Assembly: GCA_034430615.1 (NCBI GenBank) | Contig: DAOUEJ010000204.1 | Span: 1-64,000 of the forward strand | Length of the DNA stretch: 64,000 nucleotides | From: E44-bin32 sp034430615 | GTDB taxonomy: Bacteria > Chloroflexota > Anaerolineae > Anaerolineales > E44-bin32 | Direction of reading: 5' to 3' | Shown here: positions 1 to 8,795 of the stretch, piece after piece | How positions within the stretch are numbered: position 1 is the first letter of the stretch | Layout of the letters: the number at the start of each line of letters is the position of its first letter | The notes under the pieces: model-generated | The model's input: the letters and a program-made list of their open reading frames with translations, nothing else | What the model was told of the DNA's origin: nothing | The model's database searches: none | Position numbers and translations under genes: made by a program

Positions 1-378
1 CAATTTATAAACAATTTTAAGTGCTTGCTTGCCTGTCCCCTCATCAATAGAGTAGTGGAGCTGGTGCTGAATACCCCCACGCAGGTTGACCAGTGCGCCG
101 CGAAATTCATCGCTTGCCAGGTCGATTCCAATCACCTGACGGGCATTTTCAACCAGGCCGAGTATAACGGGTGGTTTTCCGCCCGCAGATTTCCCGATGC
201 CGGTTTCTGCGACCAGGCCTTCGTCGATCAACTCTGCGATAATATCAGAGACTGTGCTGCGGGTGAGATGGGTAATGCGGGAAATCTCAGCCCGCGAAAC
301 ACCCGAGGCGTTGTAAAGAGTGTTCAGAATAAGCGTTTTATTGTGAAATTTGGTTTGTTCTCGAGTCGCTTTTTCCAT
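1..378 (-). CDS. ROK family transcriptional regulator, N-terminal part (cut by window edge)
   Basis: The reverse strand reads from an ATG at 378 to the window edge without a stop, giving about 126 residues. Residues about 12-65 form a winged helix-turn-helix of the ROK/NagC type (…SRITHLTRSTVSDIIAELI…). Residues about 84-105 begin the ROK actin-like sugar-kinase fold (VIGIDLASDEFRGALVNL). ROK repressors usually sense a sugar or phosphosugar, but the ligand cannot be told from this half. The start follows a good promoter about 55 bases upstream. It is transcribed away from the acetyl-CoA synthase operon and is probably unrelated to it. Confidence 0.88.
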   Translation of the reverse strand, partial: MEKATREQTKFHNKTLILNTLYNASGVSRAEISRITHLTRSTVSDIIAELIDEGLVAETGIGKSAGGKPPVILGLVENARQVIGIDLASDEFRGALVNLRGGIQHQLHYSIDEGTGKQALKIVYKL

Positions 379-434
379 CTGGGGCAACCTGTTTCAGGAT
401 CAGAACTTAGTTTGTTTGATGAACTTACAAAGTC

Positions 435-463
435 ATTGTATATAAAATTTCTCCCAATGTCAA
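435..463 (-). promoter_or_regulatory. sigma-70 type promoter of the ROK regulator
   Basis: On the minus strand a TTGACA -35 box (463-458) and a TACAAT -10 box (440-435) are separated by exactly 17 bases of AT-rich sequence. They sit about 57 bases before the ROK start codon and no other gene lies between. Seen directly in the sequence; activity is inferred. Confidence 0.7.
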
Positions 464-789
464 GACATGTTTTCTGGAAAGGCGTGATTAGATTTTGCAG
501 TTGAAATTATGGATTCGTCTCTTGACGAAGTCTATCGAGGTAAGTTTTTCCCTTCTAGAATTGAAAAACCACCTGCGACTCGAACGTTTTTTGAAAAAAT
601 ATTTAGGATTCTAGTTGGAAATCTGGAAGATCACCTAACTTTTGCCTAGTGTCGAACCGAATCATAGACAAAAACCGCCCAAAATCAGTCCTGGGCGGTT
701 CGTGTACCCCCACTTTGGCAGAATTAAGTACACCTTACCAACATTAGACCTCAAAGAGCCAAATTGAATTTATGCCCCTTTCAAACCCA
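464..789. other. intergenic region between ROK regulator and acetyl-CoA synthase operon
   Basis: AT-richer stretch with no convincing gene on either strand. It holds the hairpin at 673-700. A promoter for the plus-strand operon is expected here, but I cannot point to a clear -35/-10 pair. Confidence 0.5.
673..705 (-). terminator. hairpin with U-tract on minus strand
   Basis: A perfect 9-bp inverted repeat (AACCGCCCA / TGGGCGGTT, loop of 10) spans 673-700. Read on the minus strand it is followed by TTTTTG, so it would stop leftward transcription towards the ROK gene. On the plus strand the following bases are not T-rich. An operator role is an alternative. Confidence 0.45.
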
Positions 790-931
790 ACCGTTGAATT
801 TGGGTAAGAATGGTGCACATAAAGGAAGACTTACCGTGCGAATCTGTGACTTTCCCCACTATGGGTTTCACTACCCAGCAAGCATGATCAAGGGGAGTTC
901 CAGACGTCATGAAGCGGGAGTGTGTGTAGGT
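790..931 (+). promoter_or_regulatory. candidate cobalamin-type riboswitch leader of the acs operon
   Basis: The leader contains AAAGGAA (821-827), then GTGCGAATCTG (836-846), then CCCCACTATGGG, which in order and spacing resemble the conserved core of cobalamin riboswitches. Further on, GACGTCATGAAGCGGGAG (903-920) resembles the approach to the B12 box, but the usual ACCTGCC is replaced by a TG-rich run. Several local hairpins are possible (for example TGGGT/ACCCA near 862-877). A B12-sensing leader would fit an operon that makes and reactivates a corrinoid protein. The match is by eye and the B12 box is degenerate, so this stays a candidate. The GTG start of the next gene lies at its 3' edge. 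Confidence 0.4.
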
Positions 932-1715
932 GCGGGATACCGGCCATGCCGAGATTCCCCTTTCAATCTTAGCGGCAACCCAGGGTCAGTGGGGGGAGCG
1001 AATCGCCGAAAACATCACGGCCAACGCCCCATCCGATTGGATCGTCCACACCTGGGCTGCGCCACGCGTTATCCCGCCGATCGTCGACTACCCGGATGAC
1101 TACCTACCTGAAGAACTGCCCCAGGTTGAGATGATCCTTGCGCTGGGAGAAGTGTCGGGGTTCGCACAGCTGATCCCCGACATCGCCAGGATGACCGGCG
1201 CGCGTGCTGTACTGGCGCCGATCGACCGTAATGCGTCGCTGCCTGAAGGCCTGGCAAGACAGCTCGCCGGCTGGTTGGAGGCGATGGATGTCGCCGTCGC
1301 TTTCCCCAAACCCTTCTGCTCACTGACCGAGACGAGCTACAACCGCACCCCGCTCGTCCAGCCACTGGAGGACGAGATCCTGAAGCGCTTTGCCCATCAC
1401 TTCGGCCGCCCCCAGTTCAAAGTCGAGGTCGAGGACGGGCATATCTCCACCATCGATGTACTGCGGGACGCCGGGTGCGGATGCGCCGGCCACGTCGCAC
1501 AAGGCCTGTTAGGAACAGCGGTTAGCGATGCAGTCGAAGCGGCCGGTTTGCTTCATCACCACTTCCCATGTCTTGCCGACATGCAGAAAGACGGCGACTA
1601 CCACGACACCTTGATGCATGTTTCGGGGAATTTGCTGAAAGAAACCGTTCGGGAAGCACTTAAACCGTACCTTGAGGTCAGTTACATTCGTCCGCAAGGC
1701 CACCATGAGAGTTAA
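930..1715 (+). CDS. DUF166 family protein
   Basis: A 261-residue protein matching the DUF166 family, sometimes labelled 'thymidylate synthase' in databases without good cause. The core begins near residue 9 (IPLSILAATQGQWGERI), followed by a conserved cysteine-rich stretch near residues 178-185 (DAGCGCAGHVA) and a late HHFPCLADM motif, suggesting metal or cluster binding. The biochemical function is not known. The GTG start at 930 has GGAG nine bases upstream. It is the first gene of the carbonyl-branch operon, with 18 bases before the next start, so a role in metallocentre assembly or in handling one-carbon cofactors is an inference from context. Confidence 0.75.
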   Translation: MRDTGHAEIPLSILAATQGQWGERIAENITANAPSDWIVHTWAAPRVIPPIVDYPDDYLPEELPQVEMILALGEVSGFAQLIPDIARMTGARAVLAPIDRNASLPEGLARQLAGWLEAMDVAVAFPKPFCSLTETSYNRTPLVQPLEDEILKRFAHHFGRPQFKVEVEDGHISTIDVLRDAGCGCAGHVAQGLLGTAVSDAVEAAGLLHHHFPCLADMQKDGDYHDTLMHVSGNLLKETVREALKPYLEVSYIRPQGHHES

Positions 1716-1733
1716 TCGAAGGAGGACGAGTTG

Positions 1734-2045
1734 ATGGAAGAGCTCATCTTTGAGATGCCGTCCATGTACGGCGACCACCACGTGCTGAAGGTGAGAGAAG
1801 CCCTGACCGAAATCGAGGGGATCAAGGAGATTTATGCAAGCTCGGCCTGGAAACAACTCATGATTTCGTATGATCCCAAGCTTGTCAATCCGGCCGAGAT
1901 TGAGAAAGTTCTCACCGAAGCAGGCTACCCACCCAACGAAGATGAGGCACCGTTTCTCATGCACATGACAAGCACTAAACGCGACCCGCAGTGGGAGCTT
2001 CACGGCGTTCGGGTTACTCAGACCAACCCGGCAGATCTGAAGTAG
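1734..2045 (+). CDS. HMA-fold (heavy-metal-associated domain) protein without CxxC
   Basis: 103 residues. The first ~68 residues have the beta-alpha-beta-beta-alpha-beta pattern of a heavy-metal-associated domain (ELIFEMPSMYGDHHV…, IEGIKEIYASSAWKQLMISYDP, INPAEIEKVLTEAGY-like). The metal-binding CxxC of classical HMA domains is replaced here by a Gly-Asp-His-His segment next to a Met. GGAGG at 1721-1725 favours the ATG at 1734 over the TTG three bases earlier. Its position just before the CO dehydrogenase gene suggests nickel or other metal delivery to CODH/ACS, but this is inference. The C-terminal ~35 residues are not recognised. Confidence 0.65.
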   Translation: MEELIFEMPSMYGDHHVLKVREALTEIEGIKEIYASSAWKQLMISYDPKLVNPAEIEKVLTEAGYPPNEDEAPFLMHMTSTKRDPQWELHGVRVTQTNPADLK

Positions 2046-2086
2046 TTTATTGATCTTCGTTAATTCCAGAGTTGAGGAGTAAATCT

Positions 2087-4087
2087 ATGTCTCCAAAAAA
2101 AGTTCGCTCACCAGAGGAAGCAAGCCGGGACCCGGCGTCGATATCTATGCTTGAATTTGCTTGCAGCAACGAGTATGAAACATCGTTCTCGCGTGCGGAC
2201 AACATGGCAGCCTGTCCCATCGGCAGCGACGGGCTGTGCTGTAAGGTCTGTTCGATGGGACCGTGTCGACTGGTAAAAGAAGGCCAGACCGGTATTTGCG
2301 GCGCCACGCGTGAGACTGTAGCCGCACGGAACTTCGCACGCATGGTCGCCGGGGGCGCTGCTTCACACTCCGACCACGGTCGCGACCTGGCCTATACGCT
2401 GCTTGCAGCCGCAGAGGGAAACGCACCGGATTACAAGGTACGCGATGCGGCCAAGCTCAGAGAAATGGCGCACTACTTGGAGATCGAGGTCGACGGGAAA
2501 GATGTGAATGAACTCGCCCGAGATGTCGCGCTGGGGGCATTGAATGAATTTGGGAAACCAACCGGTGAGATCATCTACCTCAAACGAGCCCCCAAGAAAC
2601 GCCAGGAGATCTGGAAGAAAGCGGGCATCGAACCACGTAATGTCGACCGCGAGATTGTCGAGATGATGCATCGAACCCATGTCGGCAACGATCAGGACGC
2701 TGAACATATCCTCGATCACGCCATGCGCGCCGCGCTCGGCGACGGCTGGGGCGGGTCGATGCTGGCGACCGATTTGTCTGACGTGCTCTTCGGCACGCCG
2801 GGCCCGGTGGCCTCTGAGGCGAATCTCGGTATCCTGCAGAAGGAGAATGTTAACGTCATCATTCACGGTCACGAACCGACCCTATCGGAGATGATCGTCG
2901 CTGCAGCGCAAGACCCCGAGCTGATCGAATATGCAAAGAGCAAGGGTGCCAACGGCATCACCATGGGCGGCATCTGCTGCACGGCGAACGAAACACTGAT
3001 GCGCCAAGGCGTTCCGCTGGCAGGTAACTTCCTGCAGCAGGAACTGGCGATCATTACCGGTGTCGTCGACGCGATGGTCGTCGACATTCAATGCATCATG
3101 CAGGGCATCGTCAAATTGGCAGATCAGTTCCACACCGAAATCATCACGACGTCCCCGAAGGCCAAGATCACCGGTGCGACGCATATGGAATTCGACGAAC
3201 ATCGGGCGATGGAGATCGCCAAAGACATCGTCCGGAAAGCATGCGACCGTTTTCCCGATCGTAAAACAGAGATCAACATCCCAGATATGACCAGCGAGCT
3301 GATCCCCGGTTTCTCCCATGAGTATATAAACTACGCGCTCGGCGGCACCTACCGCGGTTCACTGCGACCGCTCAACGACGCCATCATGTCTGGACGAATT
3401 CGCGGCGTTGTCGCCAACATCGGCTGCAACAATGCCCGTGTCTGCCATGATGAACTGCATCGATATGTCGTGACCGAGTTCATCAAGAACGACGTGCTGG
3501 TTGTCGAGACGGGCTGCGGCGCGATCGCCAGCGCTAAGCAAGGCTATATGCGGCCCGAAGCGGCCCTCGAACACGCAGGACCGGGCTTGCGCGAGGTGTG
3601 CGAGGCAGTGGGTATCCCGCCGGTGCTCCATATGGGATCCTGCGTCGACAACTCCCGCATCCTGACCGTTCTGGCGCAAATGGCCACAGAGGGCGGATTG
3701 GGCGAAGACATCAGCGACATCCCGGCCGTCGGCATGGCTCCGGAGTGGATGAGTGAAAAGGCAATCTCGATCGCGACCTACTGCGTCGCCTCCGGCGCCT
3801 ACGTGATCATGGGCCACTCCAGCCCGGTCTCAGGGGTCGATGGAGTTACTGAGATCCTCACGAACGGGTGGGAAAGTAAAGTTGGTGGACGATTAGAATT
3901 CACCAACGACGGCGATGAAATCGTACGTCGTTCGCTAACACACATCGATAAGAAACGAGCCGAGCTAGGCCTGCCCGAATACGATCCATCGAATTGGGGC
4001 AAGAGTGGCGACTGGAGGATCGATGAACTGATCGAGCTCCCGTTGGCCGAAAAAATCGGCGCGGTTTACGGCAATTCATCGAACTAG
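2087..4087 (+). CDS. acsA: anaerobic carbon monoxide dehydrogenase catalytic subunit
   Basis: A 666-residue Ni-Fe CO dehydrogenase (CooS/AcsA), which interconverts CO2 and CO for the acetyl-CoA synthase. Cys43 and Cys51 fit the intersubunit D-cluster, and Cys52, Cys55, Cys60 and Cys71 fit the B-cluster. All six C-cluster ligands are visible: His near 260 (HGHEP), and Cys near 295 (GGICC), 335 (DIQC), 446 (NIGC), 476 (ETGC) and 519 (MGSC). The late MGHSSPVSG motif carries conserved active-site residues. Length is normal for the family. GAGGAG at 2074-2079 supports the ATG at 2087 rather than the upstream TTG. It is 14 bases from acsB, the usual bacterial arrangement. Confidence 0.97.
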   Translation: MSPKKVRSPEEASRDPASISMLEFACSNEYETSFSRADNMAACPIGSDGLCCKVCSMGPCRLVKEGQTGICGATRETVAARNFARMVAGGAASHSDHGRDLAYTLLAAAEGNAPDYKVRDAAKLREMAHYLEIEVDGKDVNELARDVALGALNEFGKPTGEIIYLKRAPKKRQEIWKKAGIEPRNVDREIVEMMHRTHVGNDQDAEHILDHAMRAALGDGWGGSMLATDLSDVLFGTPGPVASEANLGILQKENVNVIIHGHEPTLSEMIVAAAQDPELIEYAKSKGANGITMGGICCTANETLMRQGVPLAGNFLQQELAIITGVVDAMVVDIQCIMQGIVKLADQFHTEIITTSPKAKITGATHMEFDEHRAMEIAKDIVRKACDRFPDRKTEINIPDMTSELIPGFSHEYINYALGGTYRGSLRPLNDAIMSGRIRGVVANIGCNNARVCHDELHRYVVTEFIKNDVLVVETGCGAIASAKQGYMRPEAALEHAGPGLREVCEAVGIPPVLHMGSCVDNSRILTVLAQMATEGGLGEDISDIPAVGMAPEWMSEKAISIATYCVASGAYVIMGHSSPVSGVDGVTEILTNGWESKVGGRLEFTNDGDEIVRRSLTHIDKKRAELGLPEYDPSNWGKSGDWRIDELIELPLAEKIGAVYGNSSN

Positions 4088-4101
4088 GGAGGCAGCAGAC
4101 T

Positions 4102-6390
4102 ATGTCACGGTATATCGCTACACGTGCCATCCAGGGAGCGAACAGGATTGTCGCGGAAGCTCAAGCCCTGTACGCCCGTGCGATCGAAGAAAAAGGTCCC
4201 GAAGCAGCCATCGCTTTCCCCAACACAGCTTACTACTTACCCGTCACCCTGGGAATGCTCGGTCATGAGGTGACCAAGATCAGCGAACTTGAACTCGTAC
4301 TGGAGCACGCAAAATCCCTACTCCACGCCGTGCCTGATGAAGCCCTCTGGACGCCATACCTGGGCGAAACGTTGGATTCCGGCATGGCTACACTCCTGGC
4401 AGAAGAAGTCCTCGAGGCAATACGCTTCGCCTATAACCAAGAACCTCAACCCTACCCGGGATTGGAGCTCGCCGGGGCCACCTCCTTCACCAGCCCGGAC
4501 GGGAACGGCGGAGGAGAAAGAGCGGACGGACACCTGAACGGCCCAATCGACGATATACAGCTGCGTTCGTGGGGCATACAGCTCGTCGATGGCCGAATGC
4601 CTGGTTTCGCCGCCATCGTCGGTGCAGCCCATTCAAACGAAGCTGCAGTAGCCATCGTGCGTGAACTCCAGCAGCGCAGCATCCTTACTTTTCTCGTCGG
4701 GAATGTCAACGGTCGTTCGATCATCGACCAACTCGTCGAGGAGGGTGTAGAGATGGGGTACGACACTTACATCGTGCCCTTCAGCAAGGACACCATCGGG
4801 GCCATTTACCCGCTTGGTTTTGCCACCCGCTCCGCGCTGACCTTCGGCGGATTGAAGGGTGGCCAATGGCGCGACATCCTGCTCTATAACAAGAACCGCG
4901 TCTTCGCCTTCGTGCTTGCCTTGGGCGAGGTCGACGACCTGAAATATGCCACAGCGGCAGGTGCGATCTCTTACGGATTCCCCGTTCTAGCCGACACGGT
5001 GATCCCCGAGATCCTACCCACTGGCGTGACGCAATACGAGCACGTGATTTCCATGCCCTGGAACGAGATCCAGGGAGAGACCGAGGCTGATAAAGCTCGC
5101 AAGCTCATCCAGAAAGCGATCGAGGTGCGCGGCGTCAAAGTCAAAATCTCCGAGGTTCCGATCCCGGTCCCCTACGGATCGGCCTTCGAGGGCGAGGTCG
5201 TGCGTAAAGCGGACATGCGGGTCGAGTTCGGCGGTAAGCACAGCCGGGCTTTCGAATACCTATTGATGGACGATATGGATCAGGTCGAGGACGGCAAGAT
5301 CGAACTCATCGGGCCCGACTTCTCCGAGATCGAAGATCAAGGCAATATGGATCTGGCATTGGTAATCAAGGTCGCCGGCCGCAAGATGGAGAAAGATTTC
5401 GAGCCCGTACTCGAGCGCCAGATCCACTACTTCATCAACGGCGCCTCCGGCATCCAGCACATCGGCCAGCGTGACATCACCTGGATCCGCCTGAGTAAAG
5501 CCGCCGTGGAAAAAGGCTTCGAACTGAAGCACTTCGGCGACATCGTACACGCCCGCTTCCACGATGATTTTGGCAGCATCGTCGACAAGGTCGAGGTGCA
5601 GATCATTACCGATCCCAAACTGCATGAGGAATGGCTGGCCAATGCACGCGCAGCCTACGAGGAGCGCAACGAACGCATCGGCTCGATGAACGACACCAGC
5701 GTCGATGTTTTTTATTCATGCACGCTGTGTCAGTCCTTCGCTCCCGATCACGTTTGCATCGTCAGCCCAGAACGGCTCGGGCTGTGCGGTGCGTACAACT
5801 GGCTCGACTGCAAGGCCTCCTACCGGATCAACCCGACCGGTCCGAACCAGCCGATTAAAAAGGGCGAGAACACCGATTCCCTTAAGGGCTACTTCACCGG
5901 CGTGAATGAGTTCGCGGTTACCGCTTCGCACGGGACCGTGACCGAAGTTTCCATGTACTCGATCATGGAGAACCCGATGACCGCCTGCGGCTGCTTCGAG
6001 TGCATCGCCATGCTCATCCCGGAGGCGAATGGGATCATGATCGTCAGCAGGGAGGACACCAGCATGACACCGGCCGGCATGACCTTCTCCACCCTGGCCG
6101 GCATGGCCGGCGGTGGTTTGCAGACCCCAGGCGTGATGGGCCATGGAAAATTCTACATCCTCAGCCCGAAGTTCATCTCCGCCGATGGAGGCTTCAAACG
6201 AGTAGTCTGGATGTCCTCCGTCCTTAAAACGCAGATGACCGACCAACTCAAGACTGTCGCCGAGCGCGAAGGCGATCCCGATCTGATCGAAAAAATCGCC
6301 GACGAAACGATCTGCACCGATGTTGAAGGCCTGGTGGCGCACTTGACGGAGAAAGGCCACCCGGCGTTAGAGATGGCATCAATGTTCTAA
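4102..6390 (+). CDS. acsB: acetyl-CoA synthase (CODH/ACS alpha subunit)
   Basis: A 762-residue bacterial-type acetyl-CoA synthase that joins CO, a methyl group and coenzyme A at the nickel A-cluster. The N-terminal ~310 residues correspond to the domain that docks on CODH and carries the CO tunnel; this domain is absent from archaeal CdhC. The A-cluster cubane ligands are Cys540, Cys543, Cys552 and Cys562 (CTLC…VC…LCGAYNW). The Cys629-Gly630-Cys631 motif (TACGCFEC) binds the distal nickel. A short Gly/Asn-rich insert (near residues 131-146) lies in the N-terminal region. It directly follows the CODH gene, with which it forms the complex. Confidence 0.97.
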   Translation: MSRYIATRAIQGANRIVAEAQALYARAIEEKGPEAAIAFPNTAYYLPVTLGMLGHEVTKISELELVLEHAKSLLHAVPDEALWTPYLGETLDSGMATLLAEEVLEAIRFAYNQEPQPYPGLELAGATSFTSPDGNGGGERADGHLNGPIDDIQLRSWGIQLVDGRMPGFAAIVGAAHSNEAAVAIVRELQQRSILTFLVGNVNGRSIIDQLVEEGVEMGYDTYIVPFSKDTIGAIYPLGFATRSALTFGGLKGGQWRDILLYNKNRVFAFVLALGEVDDLKYATAAGAISYGFPVLADTVIPEILPTGVTQYEHVISMPWNEIQGETEADKARKLIQKAIEVRGVKVKISEVPIPVPYGSAFEGEVVRKADMRVEFGGKHSRAFEYLLMDDMDQVEDGKIELIGPDFSEIEDQGNMDLALVIKVAGRKMEKDFEPVLERQIHYFINGASGIQHIGQRDITWIRLSKAAVEKGFELKHFGDIVHARFHDDFGSIVDKVEVQIITDPKLHEEWLANARAAYEERNERIGSMNDTSVDVFYSCTLCQSFAPDHVCIVSPERLGLCGAYNWLDCKASYRINPTGPNQPIKKGENTDSLKGYFTGVNEFAVTASHGTVTEVSMYSIMENPMTACGCFECIAMLIPEANGIMIVSREDTSMTPAGMTFSTLAGMAGGGLQTPGVMGHGKFYILSPKFISADGGFKRVVWMSSVLKTQMTDQLKTVAEREGDPDLIEKIADETICTDVEGLVAHLTEKGHPALEMASMF

Positions 6391-6404
6391 TCGATGGCAC
6401 CCTC

Positions 6405-6427
6405 CGCACACGCATAGCGCGTGTGCG
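6405..6427 (+). other. intercistronic hairpin between acsB and acsD
   Basis: A perfect 9-bp inverted repeat (CGCACACGC / GCGTGTGCG) around a 5-base loop lies in the 74-base gap. It is followed by TGGCTTG, not a U-run, so it is unlikely to terminate strongly. An mRNA-stability or partial-attenuation role for setting ACS versus CFeSP levels is possible. Confidence 0.45.
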
Positions 6428-6464
6428 TGGCTTGTCTACCTGAACGAACGGAGGAACCCACCCT

Positions 6465-7430
6465 ATGACGATCGAGATCCCCAAGGATAAGTGGTCGGGG
6501 CATGTACGCGAAGTTACACTCGGGGCCAGCGCGAATGAAGGGGGTACCCGGGCACGCACGCTGACAGTTGGCGGAGAGACGACCCTACCTTATCTGTACT
6601 TCGAAGGCGAAATCCCACATCCGCCAGCCCTGGCATTGGAAATTCGCGACCGGAAACCCGAGGATTGGTCCAAACTGCTGCTCGAGGCCTGGGGAGATGC
6701 GGCCGAAGATCCAGCAGCCTGGGCGAAGGCGGCTGAAGCAGCCGGGGCTGATCTGCTGTACCTTAAGCTCAGCCTCACAACCGCCGATGGGAAACCCAAC
6801 ACTGCCGAGAATGCACGGGCTGTAGTGCGAGCTGTGCTTGAGGCAAGTGGCCTGCCACTGGCTGTGGTCGGCCCGGGTCAGGCCGAGATCGATAACGAGT
6901 TGATGGTCGCCGTGGCAGAAGAAGCTGTCGGCGAACGCCTGCTGCTAGGGACCTGCGAGGAGGGCAATTACCGCACGATCGTCGCTGCAGCACTGGCACA
7001 CAATCACCTCGTACAATCCCGCACCCCGATGGACGTCAACCTTTCCAAGCAGCTCGTGATCCTGATCAACGACATGGGCTTGCCCCTTGAGCGCATCATC
7101 ATGGACCCGACAACGGGGGCGCTGGGTTACGGGATTGAATACGGCTACTCCGTGATGGAGCGGCTGCGGCTTGCTGCTCTGCAGGACGACAAGATGACCC
7201 AGCAGCCGATGATGGTCACACCAGGCGAGGAAGCCTGGAAGGTCAAGGAGTCTAAGGTCGGTGAAGGCGTCCCTGTGGAGTGGGGTGATTGGGAGACGCG
7301 CGCCCTGGAATGGGAAGCAGTCACCGCCACCACACTCATCCACTCGGGAGCCGATATCATCGTCCTGCGGCACCCTCAAACCCTAAAACGGGTCAGGTCG
7401 GTGGTTAACGCCCTGACGAACGGCGCCTAG
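6465..7430 (+). CDS. acsD: corrinoid iron-sulfur protein small subunit
   Basis: A 321-residue TIM-barrel protein of the AcsD/CdhD family, the small subunit of the corrinoid iron-sulfur protein that carries the methyl group to acetyl-CoA synthase. Recognisable conserved stretches include the N-terminal VREVTLG-like strand, the barrel strand NLSKQLVILINDMGLP, and the family motif DPTTGALGYGIEYGYSVMER near residues 212-231. It has no iron-sulfur ligands, as expected, because the cluster is in the large subunit. GGAGG at 6450-6454 precedes the ATG. It is followed 16 bases later by the large-subunit gene. Confidence 0.95.
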   Translation: MTIEIPKDKWSGHVREVTLGASANEGGTRARTLTVGGETTLPYLYFEGEIPHPPALALEIRDRKPEDWSKLLLEAWGDAAEDPAAWAKAAEAAGADLLYLKLSLTTADGKPNTAENARAVVRAVLEASGLPLAVVGPGQAEIDNELMVAVAEEAVGERLLLGTCEEGNYRTIVAAALAHNHLVQSRTPMDVNLSKQLVILINDMGLPLERIIMDPTTGALGYGIEYGYSVMERLRLAALQDDKMTQQPMMVTPGEEAWKVKESKVGEGVPVEWGDWETRALEWEAVTATTLIHSGADIIVLRHPQTLKRVRSVVNALTNGA

Positions 7431-7446
7431 CGTGTGGAGGTAGATG

Positions 7447-8793
7447 ATGGCACTGTCAGGTCTTGAGATCTACAAAATGCTTCCGAAGACCAACTGTAAG
7501 GACTGCGGATTCCCGACCTGTCTGGCTTTCGCGATGAAGCTCGCCGCCAAACAGGCTGAGTTGAAAGACTGCCCCCACGTCACCGCGGAAGCAGCCGAGA
7601 AGCTCGAAGCCGCCTCCGCACCGCCGATCCGGTTGGTGGAGATCCAGGGGGGAAATGGCAAGCTGGCCGTCGGCAACGAGACGGTGCTCTTCAGGCATGA
7701 AAAGACCTTCTACCACAAACCAGGTCTCTTCCTGCGTGTAGTCGACACGCTTGAACCTTCGGCGATAACGGAGTCTGTCAAGCAAGCGAATGACTTCTCC
7801 GTCGACTATGTGGGCATCGACCTGCACCTCGATGGGTTTGCTGTGGAAGCCGCTTCCGGGGATGCTGCCAGGTTTGCGGCCGCGGTTGGAGCCGTAACTG
7901 CGATCAGCGACCGCTCGCTGATCCTGCTCGCACCCACACCCGAACTGGCAAAAGCCGGCCTTGAAGCAGCTAAGGGACGACCCTTGCTCTATACAGCCAA
8001 CGCCGAGAACTGGCAGGCCATGGGCGAGGTAGCGAAAGCTGCTGGTGTGCCGCTTGTCGTGAGCGCCGCTGACGTGGATGGTCTGAACGAATTAACTGGA
8101 AAACTACGCGAGTTGGGCCTAGAAGATCTGGTGCTCGACCCGCAGAGTCTGGGTTACAAGGACGATCTGCAGGCCTACACCACACTGCGCCGTCTGGCCC
8201 TGAAGAAGAACCTCCGTTCATTAGGGTACCCCATCATCAGCTTCCCCGGCGCGGTTGAGGGCGGCGATGAAACGCTCCTGGCCGCACAGTACATCGCCAA
8301 ATACAGCGGCTTCGTCGTTCTGGATACATTCAACCCGGCCACAACCTATGCCCTGCTCGTGCTGCGCGAGAACATTTTCACCGATCCACAGAAACCGATC
8401 CAGGTACAACCGGGAATCTACGAGATCAACAATCCAGATCCGAGTGCACCGCTCTTCGTCACCACGAACTTCTCGATCACGTACTTTTCTGTAGCAAACG
8501 AGGTTGAAGGCTCGGGTTTGCCTGGGTGGTTGCTCGTAGCCGACGCGGAAGGCATGAGCGTGCTCACTGCGTGGGCGGCAGGCAAATTCGACGCCGAACG
8601 CATCGCCAAGGACGTCAAGAACTTCGGGATCGAGGAGAAGCTCAATCACAAGAAGCTGATCATTCCCGGCCACGTTTCCGTGCTCTCCGGTGAGCTGGAA
8701 GAGGAGCTGCCGGGTTGGGAGATCATGGTCGGGCCGCGTGAAGCGGTTGATATCGGATCCTATCTGAAGACGATGTGGCCCAAGGGAGGGTAG
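7447..8793 (+). CDS. acsC: corrinoid iron-sulfur protein large subunit
   Basis: A 448-residue AcsC/CdhE protein. The N-terminal domain carries the 4Fe-4S cluster (Cys17, Cys20, Cys25, Cys42; CKDCGFPTC…DCP), which delivers low-potential electrons to the corrinoid. A TIM barrel follows, and the C-terminal ~120 residues form the B12-binding domain. GGAGG at 7436-7440 gives better spacing to the second of two adjacent ATGs (7447) than to the one at 7444. It works with acsD and is methylated by AcsE encoded downstream. The next gene begins two bases after its stop. Confidence 0.95.
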   Translation: MALSGLEIYKMLPKTNCKDCGFPTCLAFAMKLAAKQAELKDCPHVTAEAAEKLEAASAPPIRLVEIQGGNGKLAVGNETVLFRHEKTFYHKPGLFLRVVDTLEPSAITESVKQANDFSVDYVGIDLHLDGFAVEAASGDAARFAAAVGAVTAISDRSLILLAPTPELAKAGLEAAKGRPLLYTANAENWQAMGEVAKAAGVPLVVSAADVDGLNELTGKLRELGLEDLVLDPQSLGYKDDLQAYTTLRRLALKKNLRSLGYPIISFPGAVEGGDETLLAAQYIAKYSGFVVLDTFNPATTYALLVLRENIFTDPQKPIQVQPGIYEINNPDPSAPLFVTTNFSITYFSVANEVEGSGLPGWLLVADAEGMSVLTAWAAGKFDAERIAKDVKNFGIEEKLNHKKLIIPGHVSVLSGELEEELPGWEIMVGPREAVDIGSYLKTMWPKGG

Positions 8794-8795
8794 TG

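Noticed and set aside
25..504. 159-residue plus-strand open frame at the window start
   Set aside because: It is antisense to the clear ROK HTH/kinase sequence on the minus strand and has no family resemblance.
764..1099. 111-residue frame over the acs leader and DUF166 start
   Set aside because: Overlaps the structured leader and the start of DUF166 in another frame; composition is low-quality Arg/Pro-rich shadow sequence.
5716..6360. 214-residue minus-strand frame inside acsB
   Set aside because: Antisense to the A-cluster region of acetyl-CoA synthase; no homology or ribosome-binding site.
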